Shown piece after piece: positions 30,276-41,067 of a stretch of DNA of 64,000 bases. The stretch's first letter is position 1. Each line of letters starts with the position of its first letter. The position numbers and the translations under genes were made by a program. This stretch comes from Cladopsammia gracilis (taxonomy: Eukaryota > Cnidaria > Anthozoa > Scleractinia > Dendrophylliidae): positions 1,030,001 to 1,094,000 of the forward strand of contig JAJGOT010000240.1 of assembly GCA_022457155.1 (NCBI GenBank). Direction: 5' to 3'. The notes below the pieces were generated by a model, which was given only the letters and a program-made list of their open reading frames with translations, was not told where the DNA came from and made no database searches.

Positions 30276-31161
30276 TCCCGCCTAGTGTGTCCCGCCTAGT
30301 GTGTTCCACCTAGTGTGCCCCGCCTACTGTGTTCCACCTAGTGTGTCCCGCCTAGTGTGTCCCGCCTAGTGTGTTCCACCTAGTGTGTCCCGCCTACTGT
30401 GTTCCACCTAGTGTGTCCCGCCTAGTGTGTTCCACCTAGTGTGTCCCGCCTAGTGTGTTCCACCTAGTGTGTCCCGCCTAGTGTGTTCCACCTAGTGTGT
30501 CCCGCCTAGTGTGTTCCACCTAGTGTGTCCCGCCTACTGTGTTCCGCCTAGTGTGTCCCGCCTAGTGTGTTCCACCTAGTGTGTTCCGCCTAGTGTGTCC
30601 CGCCTAGTGTGTCCCGCCTACTGTGTTCCACCTAGTGTGTCCCGCCTAGTGTGTTCCACCTAGTGTGTCCCGCCTAGTGTGTTCCACCTAGTGTGTCCCG
30701 CCTAGTGTGTTCCACCTAGTGTGTCCCGCCTACTGTGTTCCGCCTAGTGTGTCCCGCCTAGTGTGTTCCACCTAGTGTGTTCCGCCTAGTGTGTCTCGCC
30801 TAGTGTGTTCCACCTAGTGTGTCCCGCCTACTGTGTTCCACCTAGTGTGTCCCGCCTAGTGTGTTCCACCTAGTGTGTCCCGCCTAGTGTGTTCCACCTA
30901 GTGTGTCCCGCCTAGTGTGTTCCGCCTAGTGTGTCCCGCCTACTGTGTTCCACCTAGTGTGTCCCGCCTACTGTGTTCCACCTAGTGTGTCCCGCCTAGT
31001 GTGTTCCGCCTAGTGTGTCCCGCCTACTGTGTTCCACCTAGTGTGTCCCGCCTACTGTGTTCCGCCTAGTGTGTCCCGCCTACTGTGTTCCACCTAGTGT
31101 GTCCCGCCTAGTGTGTTCCACCTAGTGTGTCCCGCCTACTGTGTTCCACCTAGTGTGTCCC
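30265..31161. repeat. 14 bp satellite with 28 bp higher-order pattern
   Basis: About 60 tandem units of CGCCTAGTGTGTCC alternating with CGCCTAGTGTGTTC / CACCTAGTGTGTCC, plus CTACTGTG variants in an irregular order. The copy number is judged from the array length. No open frame of interest. Confidence 0.97.
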
Positions 31162-31260
31162 TGGCTGACATGAAAACACGTCTCAAACCTTTCGAACGTT
31201 ATTTTAGTAGAAAGTAAGCCTTTCGTAAAATAGGATGAAGTTATATTTTGTCATTATTCT

Positions 31261-31266
31261 TTTATT
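31261..31266 (-). terminator. Candidate polyadenylation signal
   Basis: AATAAA on the minus strand about 205 bases after the stop of the membrane-protein gene. Sequence between the satellite (31161) and the gene is otherwise plain 3' flank. Confidence 0.4.
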
Positions 31267-31470
31267 ATAAAAATAACTAATGTAAAGCTTTTAAACCTAA
31301 CAGAATGTAATAAAAATAGTAAAATTCTCCTTTAAAAAGACTTTCCTCTTAAACAAATCTTTCGATTACTAAAAAACAATATCCATGCTGTAATCAACAC
31401 ATAAGATTCTCGAAAAAGTACAAGGCTGCGATCTTAAGCGACGTTGAAAAGACAAGATCAAGTTGGAATT

Positions 31471-32604
31471 TCAATACATGTAGGTGTCACTACCATGACA
31501 GAAGTCTCTCTTTAAAAGCGCATCATACAGCTTAGACTCTCGGTCTCTATAATCAGGGATGACATTACCAATATAGTCTTCTGCAAGCCACTCATCTGCT
31601 GTGTGAAACGAGCCCGAACCAGATCGTGACGTGAATTTTATTGTTTCATCATCAGACGATAAGCTACTTGCAGATCTTCCCTCCGTGCGTGATATCTCAA
31701 GTAAAGAACTACTTCGTGAACTCGAACTTTGGAATTCGTAGCGGTGAGAGCATTTCCCGACACAGTAATCACTGTCCGAAATACTACCATCGCTATCTGC
31801 CTGATTTATCCAAGTCAACCAACCCTTTAACTTCTTACTTGAATAGAAAGCTTGCCGGTTCTTCTCACGAGTTTGGCTTTCTTCCGTAACAGAGTCTTCT
31901 CGTAATCTTTTCTTAAAAAGCTCAAGGTAACCTAAAAACCCTTGTTGATGCTGTTGATTGTTAACTGTTCCTCTTTTTGGACGTTCATTTGTGGAATCTG
32001 ATAAACTCTGCGTGTTTCTTTGTCTCATTCTCTGGGCCGCCCTTGAACGCACTTCTGAGAAGTCTTTTCGGCGCTTTTTCTTCAAGCTTTGCCACAGACA
32101 TAGATTTTTTATCAGCCCTGAGGCACTCGCGTTTACTCTTTTGAAGTCTTGCTGAATATGCGTAATAAATCTCGCGGGTAAGGCCAGAAACCAACACACC
32201 GCACGCGCAGTCACAACTGTAAATGTGTATATCACATAGATGAAAAAAGTCAGCAAAATTGCAACAGGAGCAATCATGGCGGCTGAGGAAATCAAGGAAG
32301 CGACTGCCAGTGTCAGAAGTCCACATTGTACTATGACAAGCGCCATTACGCCGAATATAATGGCTCCCAGTGTAAGCGTCGTTAGCATTAGAATCGGGAA
32401 GAAGCTGGTTAGAGCTATTGAACTGAATAAGCTCCATTTCCATGGCTTCTTGGCAAACACTTCCACGAGAAACCAAACGGGCGGAGATAGCACAATCTTG
32501 TGCCAAAGAATAACGAGACAGGATGCAACCATTTCTCTACTTTGTTTAAATTGATGCAAAACAGACAAATTAACTAATGTGGTGATTTTTGAATATGATG
32601 TCAC
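31471..32604 (-). CDS. Multi-pass membrane hairpin protein, promethin/LDAF1-like
   Basis: A single uninterrupted 377-residue frame. Residues about 40-57 (SPPVWFLVEVFAKKPWKW) lead into a continuous hydrophobic stretch, about 58-130, that would form three or four membrane segments or hairpins. The order of short amphipathic lead, SFFPILMLTTLTLGAIIFGV and glycine/alanine-rich helices recalls promethin (LDAF1/TMEM159), which works with seipin at lipid-droplet assembly sites in the ER. That identity is a motif-level guess. The rest is unlike LDAF1: a basic Lys/Arg patch (about 174-196) and a long Ser/acidic tail (about 265-350) ending in DTYMY. Met 1 (32602-32604) is taken as start; Met 25 (VASCLVILW follows) is an alternative. 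No introns, and base usage differs from the flanking repeats. An AATAAA on the minus strand at 31266-31261 could end the transcript. Confidence 0.7.
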   Translation of the reverse strand: MTSYSKITTLVNLSVLHQFKQSREMVASCLVILWHKIVLSPPVWFLVEVFAKKPWKWSLFSSIALTSFFPILMLTTLTLGAIIFGVMALVIVQCGLLTLAVASLISSAAMIAPVAILLTFFIYVIYTFTVVTARAVCWFLALPARFITHIQQDFKRVNASASGLIKNLCLWQSLKKKRRKDFSEVRSRAAQRMRQRNTQSLSDSTNERPKRGTVNNQQHQQGFLGYLELFKKRLREDSVTEESQTREKNRQAFYSSKKLKGWLTWINQADSDGSISDSDYCVGKCSHRYEFQSSSSRSSSLLEISRTEGRSASSLSSDDETIKFTSRSGSGSFHTADEWLAEDYIGNVIPDYRDRESKLYDALLKRDFCHGSDTYMY

Positions 32605-33667
32605 AGAGTAATTTCAATTAGCATTCCATTGTCGGCGCGCGCAGGTGAACCAAAGAGAAAAAAGAACTTTTCTGTAAATCCTTTCCCCTTGTTTTGCCCC
32701 ATAGTTTAAACCTCCTAGTATAATCAGTAGTAATTAATAATAACAATCTTAAAAAAGAACAACTTTGTCGTTATAATTATAAATTTGTACAAAATTTACA
32801 GTTTGTTTATTGGTTTTGCTTCCTTTTGAATCGCTTTGAACCGTTTCAAGAAATTTTGAAAAAAAAAACAAGGTGACGGATCCAAGATGGCGGCTGTGTA
32901 GAACTAATTACGTTATTGCCTGTTATTGTCTTATATCGTCATCGTCCTATTTCGTGGACCCCAAAGGTATGGAAAGTGTTTTGCTGAACTAGTTCAACAG
33001 CTAAACTGAGAAATTATTAAAACTACTTTCCTTGTAGACACTCGTATGGTCAAATTTTAGTTTTCGTACCAGTAGTCTCAAATATCAAAACTATCATCTA
33101 CGTGATGCGAGCTAACACATGACAAAACGCGCAAATAGCGCTCTGCCGAACAAGTTGAAATCAGTTTATTTTAACGCTAAAAGAAAAAGCGCAACTTCCC
33201 TACGTGCAGTCGTGGTAGCACAGCTCATGCCCTGACTTATAAAGTCATATCATGCATGGCGTCAAATCGTGTCATTTTGTCGTCACATCGTATTATTACA
33301 CAACACCCACATGGCGTGAAATTGTGTTGTAATTCATCTTACATGGTGTCATTTAAAACTACAAGGCCAGGGGGGCCAATTTTCCTTAGTTTATCCTCAC
33401 TATAATCTTTACTCCATTTAACTGCGCATCCGTTTTATACAACACTCTCCCACAACCTTCACTGGCTCTTTCTACTACAAATAAACCTAACCGTTAGAAT
33501 ATGTCTCACCTTGACCGACTCAGCCCAAAGCTAGACGTTCGAACGTTCAGACACAAACTGCCAAGGGGTGGTCCTTGCTCAGTGTGGTCTAGGGGACCGA
33601 CCTTACTCTCCCTCAATGTCTTTCACTGTTTAGCGGGCGAACGGCCCCCTCTTTTCATAACTCTAAA
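32605..33667. other. Intergenic stretch with possible promoter
   Basis: Upstream of the minus-strand membrane-protein gene. It includes AAGATGGCGGC at 32885-32895, a YY1-type motif often near metazoan transcription starts, here reading away from that gene; the following ATG meets a stop after four codons. No other gene is supported. Confidence 0.3.
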
Positions 33668-36353
33668 ATGAAGGCGAAGGTGAAATAACGCTCGACGAAT
33701 GCTATAACGCCTTAAAATCAATGGCCAGTAACAAAAGCCCAGGCTCAGATGGCTTTACCGCAGAGTTTTATCACCACTTTTGGAACTTGATAGCTAAATA
33801 TATGGTCGAGAGTTTTAACTATGCTTTTCAAAACGGTATCCTCTCCATCTCACAACGACAAGGGGTGATTTCTCTAATTCCAAAAAAGGAAAAGAATTTA
33901 GAGTTTTTAAAAAATTGGAGACCAGTCTCACTTTTGAATGTAGATTATAAAATTTTAACTAAACTTATCGCTCTCCGGTTAGAGAAGGTATTGCCAAAAA
34001 TTATTTCTTCTAGCCAATCCGGTTATGTAAAAGGGAGATACATTGGCGAAAGTATAAGATTAATTAAAGACGTTATGGATTTTACGAAACAAAATAACTT
34101 GCCTGGGATCGCCGTTTTCCTAGATTTCGAGAAGGCCTTCGATTCAATCGAATGGGACTTTCTCCAAATATGTCTGCAATCCTTTAATTTCGGCCCGCAG
34201 CTGAGGCGCTGGGTTAGCATTTTTTACAACAATATTACCAGTTGCATCTTAAATAATGGCTATGCATCAAATCACTTTCTTCTAGAACGAGGAGTACGCC
34301 AAGGCTGCCCCCTCTCCGGTATGTTATTTATTATTGCCATAGAAGTTTTAGCTCAAAATATTAGAAACTCCAATGAAATAAAAGGCATAAAAATACAGAA
34401 TAACAGAATAGTTAAATTATCGCAATACGCAGATGACACTACAGCTATCCTCGCCAACGCACATTCAGTAAGTAACCTGTTCGCATTGCTCTCCCGATTT
34501 GAAAGATGTGCGGGACTAAAGATAAATGTATCAAAATCCGAAATGTTGTGGCTTGGCTCAATGAGACATAGAAAAGACGGAATTTTAAATCTTCAAATAA
34601 AAGATGAACCTGTTTACGCCTTAGGCACGCACTTCTCGTATGATGACAATATATTGAACCAGCGAAACTTTTTCGACAAGCTGACAAAATTGCAGAAAAC
34701 TTTAAATTTTTGGTCTCAACGAGATATCTCTGTTTATGGAAGAATAAATATTGTCAAAACATTAGCCCTTTCAAAAATCATTTTCGTCTGTAGTTCCATG
34801 GAAACACCACCTCACTTCGCTGAAGAAGTGAACAAAATGATGTTTGACTTTATATGGAATCATAAACCTGCGAAAATCAAAAAGTCAACTTTGATAAAAT
34901 CTAAGAAAGAAGGTGGCTTAGAGATGAAAGACTTTGTCGTCTTTGACAAAGCGTTAAAACTGAACTGGGTAAACCGTCTATCTTCAGACCACGACGCTCC
35001 ATGGAGATATATTCCAATCTCTCTCCTAGCTAATGTCGGTGGCGCCTTTTTATTTCAATGTAATTATGACCTTAAGCTTCTTTGCATAAGTGGACGCCTC
35101 CCGAGATTTTACAAAGATGTCATCGCCTTTTGGCAGAAAATTGCTGCGACCTGTCCTCAAAACAAACCTGAGGTGTTAGATCAAGTAATCTGGAACAATA
35201 GGTTTTTAATTGTTAATAAAAAATCAATATACTTTCCACACTGGCATCAAGCCGGAATTATTCACATTTCAGACTTATTTGACGCAGAAAGGAACTGCTT
35301 TCTATCTTTTAATTCCCTTTGTGAAAAATGTAATACAACGTTCAATTTTCTACAGTATTACAGCATCCTCTCTGCTATCCCTCATTCCTGGAAAAAACTA
35401 TTAAAGTCAAACGACCTACCACACATTGTACCCCTTGTTTCAATTAGTGACTCGTTGACATGCAAAACTCTCTATGAAAAACTACTATCTTTGGAAAAGT
35501 TACCTCCTCCCACGGCAGAAAAGAAACTTATAGAACATGGATTAGAAAAGAATAATCTGAGTAAGGTTTACCTTTTACCCTTTAATGTTACAAAAGAAAC
35601 TAAAATGATGATGTTCCAGTACAAGATCATTCATCGCATTCTACCTACGAATAGCTTATTACATAAAATGAAGAAGGTCGACTCTCCAAATTGTCCTTTT
35701 TGCCCTTCTGAGATCCACACTATCTGGCACTTGTTCATAGAATGCACGCAAGCTAGCTCTTTCTGGGTCGAATTCCAAGACTGGTATAGTGCCCACAGTC
35801 GAAAAAAGGTCCATCTTTCGAACTTGGATGTTTTATACGGTATATTTTGCTCTTCTCGCTACTGTTTAGCCCTAAATCATCTTATCATTATAGGAAAATA
35901 CTATTTATACGTCAAAGCCGGTGCCAAAGATAAATTTCAGTTTAGCGAATTTATATCTTTAGTTCGTGACAAATTAATGTTAGAAAAATACATTGCAATC
36001 AAATCAGATGAACAAGATAAATATATTAAAAAATGGGACTTTTTACAAAACATTTAGTTCCCTTTGCTTTATCATTCATTTTTCTTTCTATATGTTATAA
36101 AGCAGGACAAATATTTCGAACTGTTAGTGTCGTATTGCTAGTATTATTAGTTTTACAAGGTTGTCTAAGTATTGTTTCTATTATTTGTACTGTTAGCGTT
36201 GTATTGCTAGTATTATTAGTTTTACAAAGTAACGTAAGTCTGTACTGTCAATAACTAACTTTTGTTTTGTTAGTTGTAGTGTAAGTTAGTTTGTACTGTT
36301 TGTATCTATAAGGAGTAAATGTAAATAAACATGCATCTACCAAAAAAAAAAAA
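33668..36353 (+). mobile_element. 5'-truncated L1/Tx1-like LINE with poly(A) tail
   Basis: The element begins abruptly within the reverse-transcriptase frame (GEITLDECYNALKSMASNKS) after an unrelated in-frame TAA at 33664-33666. It continues through the ORF stop at 36055-36057, a 3' UTR with a duplicated segment of about 65 bases (36119-36183 and 36186-36240), and an A run at 36341-36353. The missing 5' part would hold ORF1 and the endonuclease. No clear target duplication was found by eye. Confidence 0.9.
33721..36057 (+). CDS. LINE ORF2 reverse transcriptase, truncated at 5' end, frame open
   Basis: 778 residues from the first available Met; in-frame element sequence starts about 17 codons earlier. 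Order of motifs: NKSPGSDGFTAEFY (RT block 0), NWRPVSLLNVDYKILTKLIA, SGYVKGRYIGESIRLIKDV, IAVFLDFEKAFDSIEW (first catalytic Asp), RGVRQGCPLSGMLFIIAIE, YADDT (catalytic pair, codons near 34426-34440), then thumb and a C-terminal CPFCPSEIHTIWHLFIEC zinc knuckle typical of L1/Tx1. No stop or shift interrupts it, so the insertion is probably recent. Without an endonuclease it cannot move on its own. Confidence 0.9.
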   Translation: MASNKSPGSDGFTAEFYHHFWNLIAKYMVESFNYAFQNGILSISQRQGVISLIPKKEKNLEFLKNWRPVSLLNVDYKILTKLIALRLEKVLPKIISSSQSGYVKGRYIGESIRLIKDVMDFTKQNNLPGIAVFLDFEKAFDSIEWDFLQICLQSFNFGPQLRRWVSIFYNNITSCILNNGYASNHFLLERGVRQGCPLSGMLFIIAIEVLAQNIRNSNEIKGIKIQNNRIVKLSQYADDTTAILANAHSVSNLFALLSRFERCAGLKINVSKSEMLWLGSMRHRKDGILNLQIKDEPVYALGTHFSYDDNILNQRNFFDKLTKLQKTLNFWSQRDISVYGRINIVKTLALSKIIFVCSSMETPPHFAEEVNKMMFDFIWNHKPAKIKKSTLIKSKKEGGLEMKDFVVFDKALKLNWVNRLSSDHDAPWRYIPISLLANVGGAFLFQCNYDLKLLCISGRLPRFYKDVIAFWQKIAATCPQNKPEVLDQVIWNNRFLIVNKKSIYFPHWHQAGIIHISDLFDAERNCFLSFNSLCEKCNTTFNFLQYYSILSAIPHSWKKLLKSNDLPHIVPLVSISDSLTCKTLYEKLLSLEKLPPPTAEKKLIEHGLEKNNLSKVYLLPFNVTKETKMMMFQYKIIHRILPTNSLLHKMKKVDSPNCPFCPSEIHTIWHLFIECTQASSFWVEFQDWYSAHSRKKVHLSNLDVLYGIFCSSRYCLALNHLIIIGKYYLYVKAGAKDKFQFSEFISLVRDKLMLEKYIAIKSDEQDKYIKKWDFLQNI

Positions 36354-38000
36354 ATGTTATTTTCGTTAATCGACGACAGATAGCCGTGTTGCCCATAACG
36401 GTTTTCATCCACCATTTCGTTCCCTCCACGACATCAGAAAGCAGGTACACACACAGTTACCCTGGAAATCTCACACCTGCGATGGTTTGGTAAGCTGCCA
36501 GGTAATTCTAGGTTTTACCTTAAATTGATACAACGTCCTGAGTCACGCTTGGTGATAGGATTAAGGCTCGGGTTCTGGTCTAGGCTTAGGGTTAACCTAA
36601 GAGTAAAGCACTTTCTGGTCCTCATTTTCAAAGTCACACAAAGTAACGTGACGCCGCTAATAGAAGCTATGATTTCGTCTCGGCTAGGAGGGTAAAAAGA
36701 CGTTCCTTTCGCTGGAGACGAGCAATCTACTTTATAGCTCAGACTATTTCCTTTCCTGTCTCTTCGTTTTTTTATCGCAAGCTTTCTCAGACAGCAGAAA
36801 GAACGCAACAGATACATACCGCAATGCATTTTGGGATGCCCCTGAGTTCAACGAATGCGAATGCCCTCTAACTGAATTCTCACAAAATATGTTAGTCTAA
36901 AAGTACCTCTCCAATTCCAAACTTCGATCATGGCAAGGTTTCCTTTAAGACGAGGAAATGGCGGAAAAGAAAGGGCGCCAAAAATTCGACCTAGTTTGCA
37001 ATGTTTATATTTTTCTATTTATTTACCAGTATATCGATCCATTGAAGGCCTAGAAAATAATGGATGGTTCTCAATAGTCACAATTGTCATATCAGACCTT
37101 TTAAAAAGTAGATCCATCCATGATTTACATGTAACCTACTATAATCACGACAGCCCTTTAAAATGTAGATATAAACAATGCTTTCTACAACCAGAAACGT
37201 ACTTCCTAACCTGCGATGAAAAAAAAGAGCGTGTGATGGCAGGTTAGATACTTCAAAAAGATTTGTCCCATAAACAGAGAAAAAAGCAGAGAGAAAAAAT
37301 TTATCTGCGACAAGCAATTATTTGTTCAAGAACTCGCCAGCAGGACAATTTTCAGATATCATGCTTTCCAAACTAGGACTTCCCTTCAGCTCCAAATGTG
37401 CGTTTGCGCAGTTTCATGAATTTGGTAATTTTCGTCTGACACAGGTTAAAAAAAATTCTGCAAGAAACCTAACTGAAGCCCATTTAAGATATTTACTACC
37501 TTATTCCTACTAAATTTCACGATTTTAGCATCTTGGAAAAAATCGCGAAAATTAATACTCGCGAAAAAAAAAAGAGCGCGAAAATAAAATCGCGAAATTT
37601 AATACCATATCTTGTAAGAAAATAATATATAACTACATATGGCAGCAAGCCAATACCATAACAAATAGCAGAACACGTGACTTAATTTTATAACCATTTG
37701 TCGGCTTGCCAGTCTTCACTCGCCGCAGTTTTAAATACTAAGAAAACATTTAAGGCGAGGCTAACCAATGCACTAAAAATGGATTCATTCAGCTATTCCG
37801 TTCAAGATTTTCTTTAGAATGATAACTTCGTATTCCTTGAGCGTGACGAAGTACAATTTCGTAACATTTTGTGAACAAACAGAGATTCCTTTCGTCCAAA
37901 CGAGCGTCAACATTCTAAGAAAGTTTTTTTACAGATCCAACAGATACTGTTATCAGTACCCAGATTTCCCGTTATGAAAGTCGCTAATGGTAATCAGTAA
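36354..38000. other. Intergenic, no supported gene
   Basis: Mostly A/T-rich. A stretch near 36545-36605 has degenerate CCTAAGCCTAGACC-like pattern on the minus strand. Around 37515-37600 AAAATCGCGAAA and ATACTCGCGAAAA motifs repeat with both orientations, a repeat-derived pattern. Short frames at 36515-36829 and 36930-37247 have no recognisable domains. Confidence 0.5.
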
Positions 38001-38180
38001 TCGCGTCCGAAGAACGCAATCCTAATTTCCTGTTGGTTGTCCTGTGGTTTCTGTGTAGTAAAATTTGAGATTTTTTGGTGGCCGGTCTTCCAAATGGCCG
38101 CCCCTATTGCTTTTTTTCAGGGGCTCATTTCCGCCGGAAATTCTTCGAACGGGTCTCCATAATCTGTGATTACTGCTAGT
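38001..38180. repeat. Dispersed 180 bp repeat, copy 2
   Basis: Reverse-complement match of 13358-13535. Both copies end near ACTAGCAGTAATC. Confidence 0.8.
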
Positions 38181-38253
38181 TTAGATATATCCAGGTACTT
38201 GTAAAGGCCGCTGGCTCGAAGCGTTCGACCGTGACGTCCACTGCACCGCATGT

Positions 38254-38875
38254 AACGAAATGCAACGCGCATTCAAACTAATCGAAGACTTCGGTCGAAA
38301 ATTTTAAGGTAAATATATCTACAATTCACCATCTTTTCCGCAGAATTCCATAACAACTTCTTACCACAAATTTTCTGTTCTTGGAAAAGTTATTTTCATG
38401 TTTCTGATCATCAATGCTGTCACGCGACCATTTTGAGAGCCGCTGAGTAAGCGTTGATCCGTACTAAGTAACGTCCGTTGTATGTATAATGCTTTAATGA
38501 CTTACTCCTAAAAACAGTAAAAACTATACTAGGAGGCCTAAATAATAAGAAATACAAATTTAAAATTGGTTTACGTTAAGAAAAATAAAAAGAAACTAAT
38601 CTAATCTAATCTAATCTAACTATATGATAGTAGATAAACAAACGAAATGCAACACGCGCATTCGAAGTTATTCAGTTATTGATGACTGCGGCCGATTTAA
38701 GGTAAATTTGAGTTTCATTCGTCATTTTCTTGTACAAAATTTCATAACATCTTATTACTACAAAGTTTCTGGCCGTGAAAAAGTTGTTCTCACGCTTAAT
38801 TATCTCTTTTAACCTGAAACGTTTAGATTCTGCTGTAGTTTGGAGACATGAATGTTGTCACGCGACCACGATGAG
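38254..38875. repeat. Diverged direct duplication split by a LINE tail
   Basis: ACGAAATGCAACGCGCATTC (about 38256) and ACGAAATGCAACACGCGCAT (about 38642) begin two related blocks. Each then contains TTAAGGTAAAT, TTCCATAACA/TTTCATAACA and TGTCACGCGACCA. Between them lies a (CTAAT)n run at 38598-38619, preceded by a sequence that looks like a LINE 3' tail; the same pentamer run ends a segment at 63501-63522. Confidence 0.65.
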
Positions 38876-39094
38876 AAGATTCAACTCTCCTAAGCGGGTG
38901 GTAACCTCGGAAAATTTTCACCTTTTTTCGTATTTTTCTTCCGCTGTGTTCTTTTAATATTATTTTCTCCTATTTAAGGTGGTTCATGGGTGATTAGCAA
39001 ATTTCAATGTGGCGTTTACGACGCTATCGAGAGCCTTCTTGACGCAACATAACGTTAAAGTGCAACTAACGCTCGATAATGTTTTTCGCCAAAC

Positions 39095-39754
39095 GAAATC
39101 TCCTAATTGTCCTGATTACCTGTGCGAAAACTTTTTTACCGTAGCATTTTTCCTTGATTCTTTATAGTTTTTGAAGGCCCACCTTCACCCAAAATGCTGT
39201 GCGCGCCGTGATCACTTTCTGTGCAACACGAAATTTACGCTTGAATGCGTGCAACCAATCAGATCACGCGTATGAACAATGGAGCATTTCAAAACAAAAA
39301 CAAACGACCGCATCGTCTTTTGGGTGAAGGTGGGCCTTTAAAGTTTCAAATTTTGGCGATTCTTTCGGCCAGTACCGAGCAATGTAAAGAATGGGTCCGA
39401 GTTTTGCTTTGACGTCTTGTGACGTCATCGAAGGAAATTGATTTTCATGACGCGAAGAGTTAAGGAACTGTGGGCAAACACAAAAAAGGCACCGGAGTGC
39501 ACAAAATCCCTTTTTTGGCTTTTGAGTATCATTCGCGTTAAAATACCTTCTCCTTTGTCGCTTCGCGTTGATATGTTTATGAGAACGCGGCAAATGGTCT
39601 CCTTCGATGACGTCACAGCAAAGTTCGTACCCAGCTCCCACAAATGCTCGGTAATGCGGCGGAAACACCTAACTTCAAACAGCTGTAGAAACGCGGGGAT
39701 TTTATCAATTACGATACTTTTTCGCACAAGTAATCAGGACAAACAGGAGATTTT
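39095..39754. mobile_element. Inverted-repeat element with nested MITE
   Basis: AAATCTCCTAATTGTCCTGA then TTACCTGTGCGAAAA is mirrored at 39717-39754. Inside is a second element, 39173-39339, with ends GGCCCACCTTCACCCAAAA and its complement. Frames on both strands at 39264-39815 follow from the fold and have no recognisable domains. Confidence 0.65.
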
Positions 39755-40334
39755 ATTTATACTTTGCCGCAAAATAATTTTCCATGGACGTAAGGCCTAT
39801 CCTTATAGGTTTTGATTTAACGGTGTGATTATCTTAGATAGTGTTGAACTTTTGAGAAATCATTATTTTAAAATCAGCCCTAACGCTATATCTAATTTGG
39901 TATGGTACATTTAAATGTTTATTCTGCATTCCCTTTGACTATTTTTCGATGATTATCAAATGATATAACATAAATAAGCTTCTTTCTTTAATCACGTGAA
40001 AGTGTTTGATCATTTTGTGTTGCGATATAAAATTCTGAACCACTTTTCTGACGGTAAGGGACCGGTCATTTATTAGAGGGGGGGGGGGCTGGTGCAAATG
40101 GGGTGGGGGTCATACCTTTTTGTGCACTTGAAAATGGGGGGCTGCATAAAATTATGCAACCATTTCTGAGGGACCATGTATTTTTGTGCATTCCAATTTC
40201 CGTTCTACAAAAAAGAAACAACACTGAAGGAATCAACAAGTCAAATATTATTTATTATCAAAATGATGGCATAACAAACCAACATAACATGCTGTATAGC
40301 AGTCCTTTCACATTGGAAAAATAAACTTCATGTA

Positions 40335-40975
40335 TTACTCAGTATTACTCAGTATCACTGTCCTCTGATTCACTGTTTGAAGAGCTGATAGAGGGCAAGT
40401 ACTCTTTAATTCAAGTGTACAAGCTTGATCACTTATAAGCCCTCCCTCCATTATTTGCTTTAACCAGTAAAGGTGTGTCCCTTTTAAGGATATAATTAGA
40501 GCAGCCACATTGACTTCCTTAACTGGAATCTCACCATCAGACAGTAATTTCGAGATTAAACCAAAATTCTCCTCTTCTCTTCTAGCTTTTCTTTTCTGTG
40601 CCTTTCTCTTATTTTCTTTTTTTGAACGCTTTTTTGATTTAAACTTCAGAATGTGTCCACGAAACATATCCTAACATTTGTTCTCTGCATCCTGTAGATG
40701 TTGAATGTTTCGGATATTTCTTTCCTGAGCATTGTCAGCACTGTGATCTTTTCCTCGTCAAAATCTCTTTGGCTCCCCTTCCCATCTTTAAGTTTGCAAG
40801 ACTTAGAACAGAGGCTGTTCAGGTGATCTTTGATATCTTGCTCTTCCTTCTCAACTTCCTCTTGTACTTTAACTAGCTTTTGTATATTTCCTCTTAGAAT
40901 CAGTTGGTCTGATGGTATGTGAACATATTGCTCGTCATAAAACTTCCCCACAGTGCCAGGATTTCTGTTGCTCAA
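40335..40975 (-). pseudogene. Unidentified frames inside the TAA-flanked element
   Basis: Two overlapping minus-strand frames. The first (40975-40646) is charged, with RGNIQKLVKVQEEVEKEEQD suggesting a coiled coil and CSKSC. The second (40667-40335) begins with a strongly basic FKSKKRSKKENKRKAQKRKA tract and ends before an acidic Ser-rich segment. They may be one gene joined by an intron or broken by a shift. Not recognised as a transposase. Could be a remnant of the element's own gene or captured host sequence. Confidence 0.4.
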
Positions 40976-41067
40976 TATGGCGTCAACAGTTGCGGAAATC
41001 TTTGTGTAATAAAGGGTGGCATGCCTACGCGACTCCCACGGGCGTGTTTTAGCCTTAAAAGAGGTCA

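Noticed and set aside
36384..36443. Possible exon reading AHNGFHPPFRSLHDIRKQ with a GT after it
   Set aside because: No acceptor, partner exon or family could be identified.
36515..36829. Minus-strand frame near degenerate CCTAAGCC repeats
   Set aside because: Low-complexity origin, no motif.
36930..37247. Possible gene starting MARFPLRRGNGGKERAPKIRP
   Set aside because: A plausible-looking start, but the rest has no domain and no continuing exon was found.
39264..39815. Overlapping frames on both strands
   Set aside because: They lie within nested inverted repeats and show no conserved domain.
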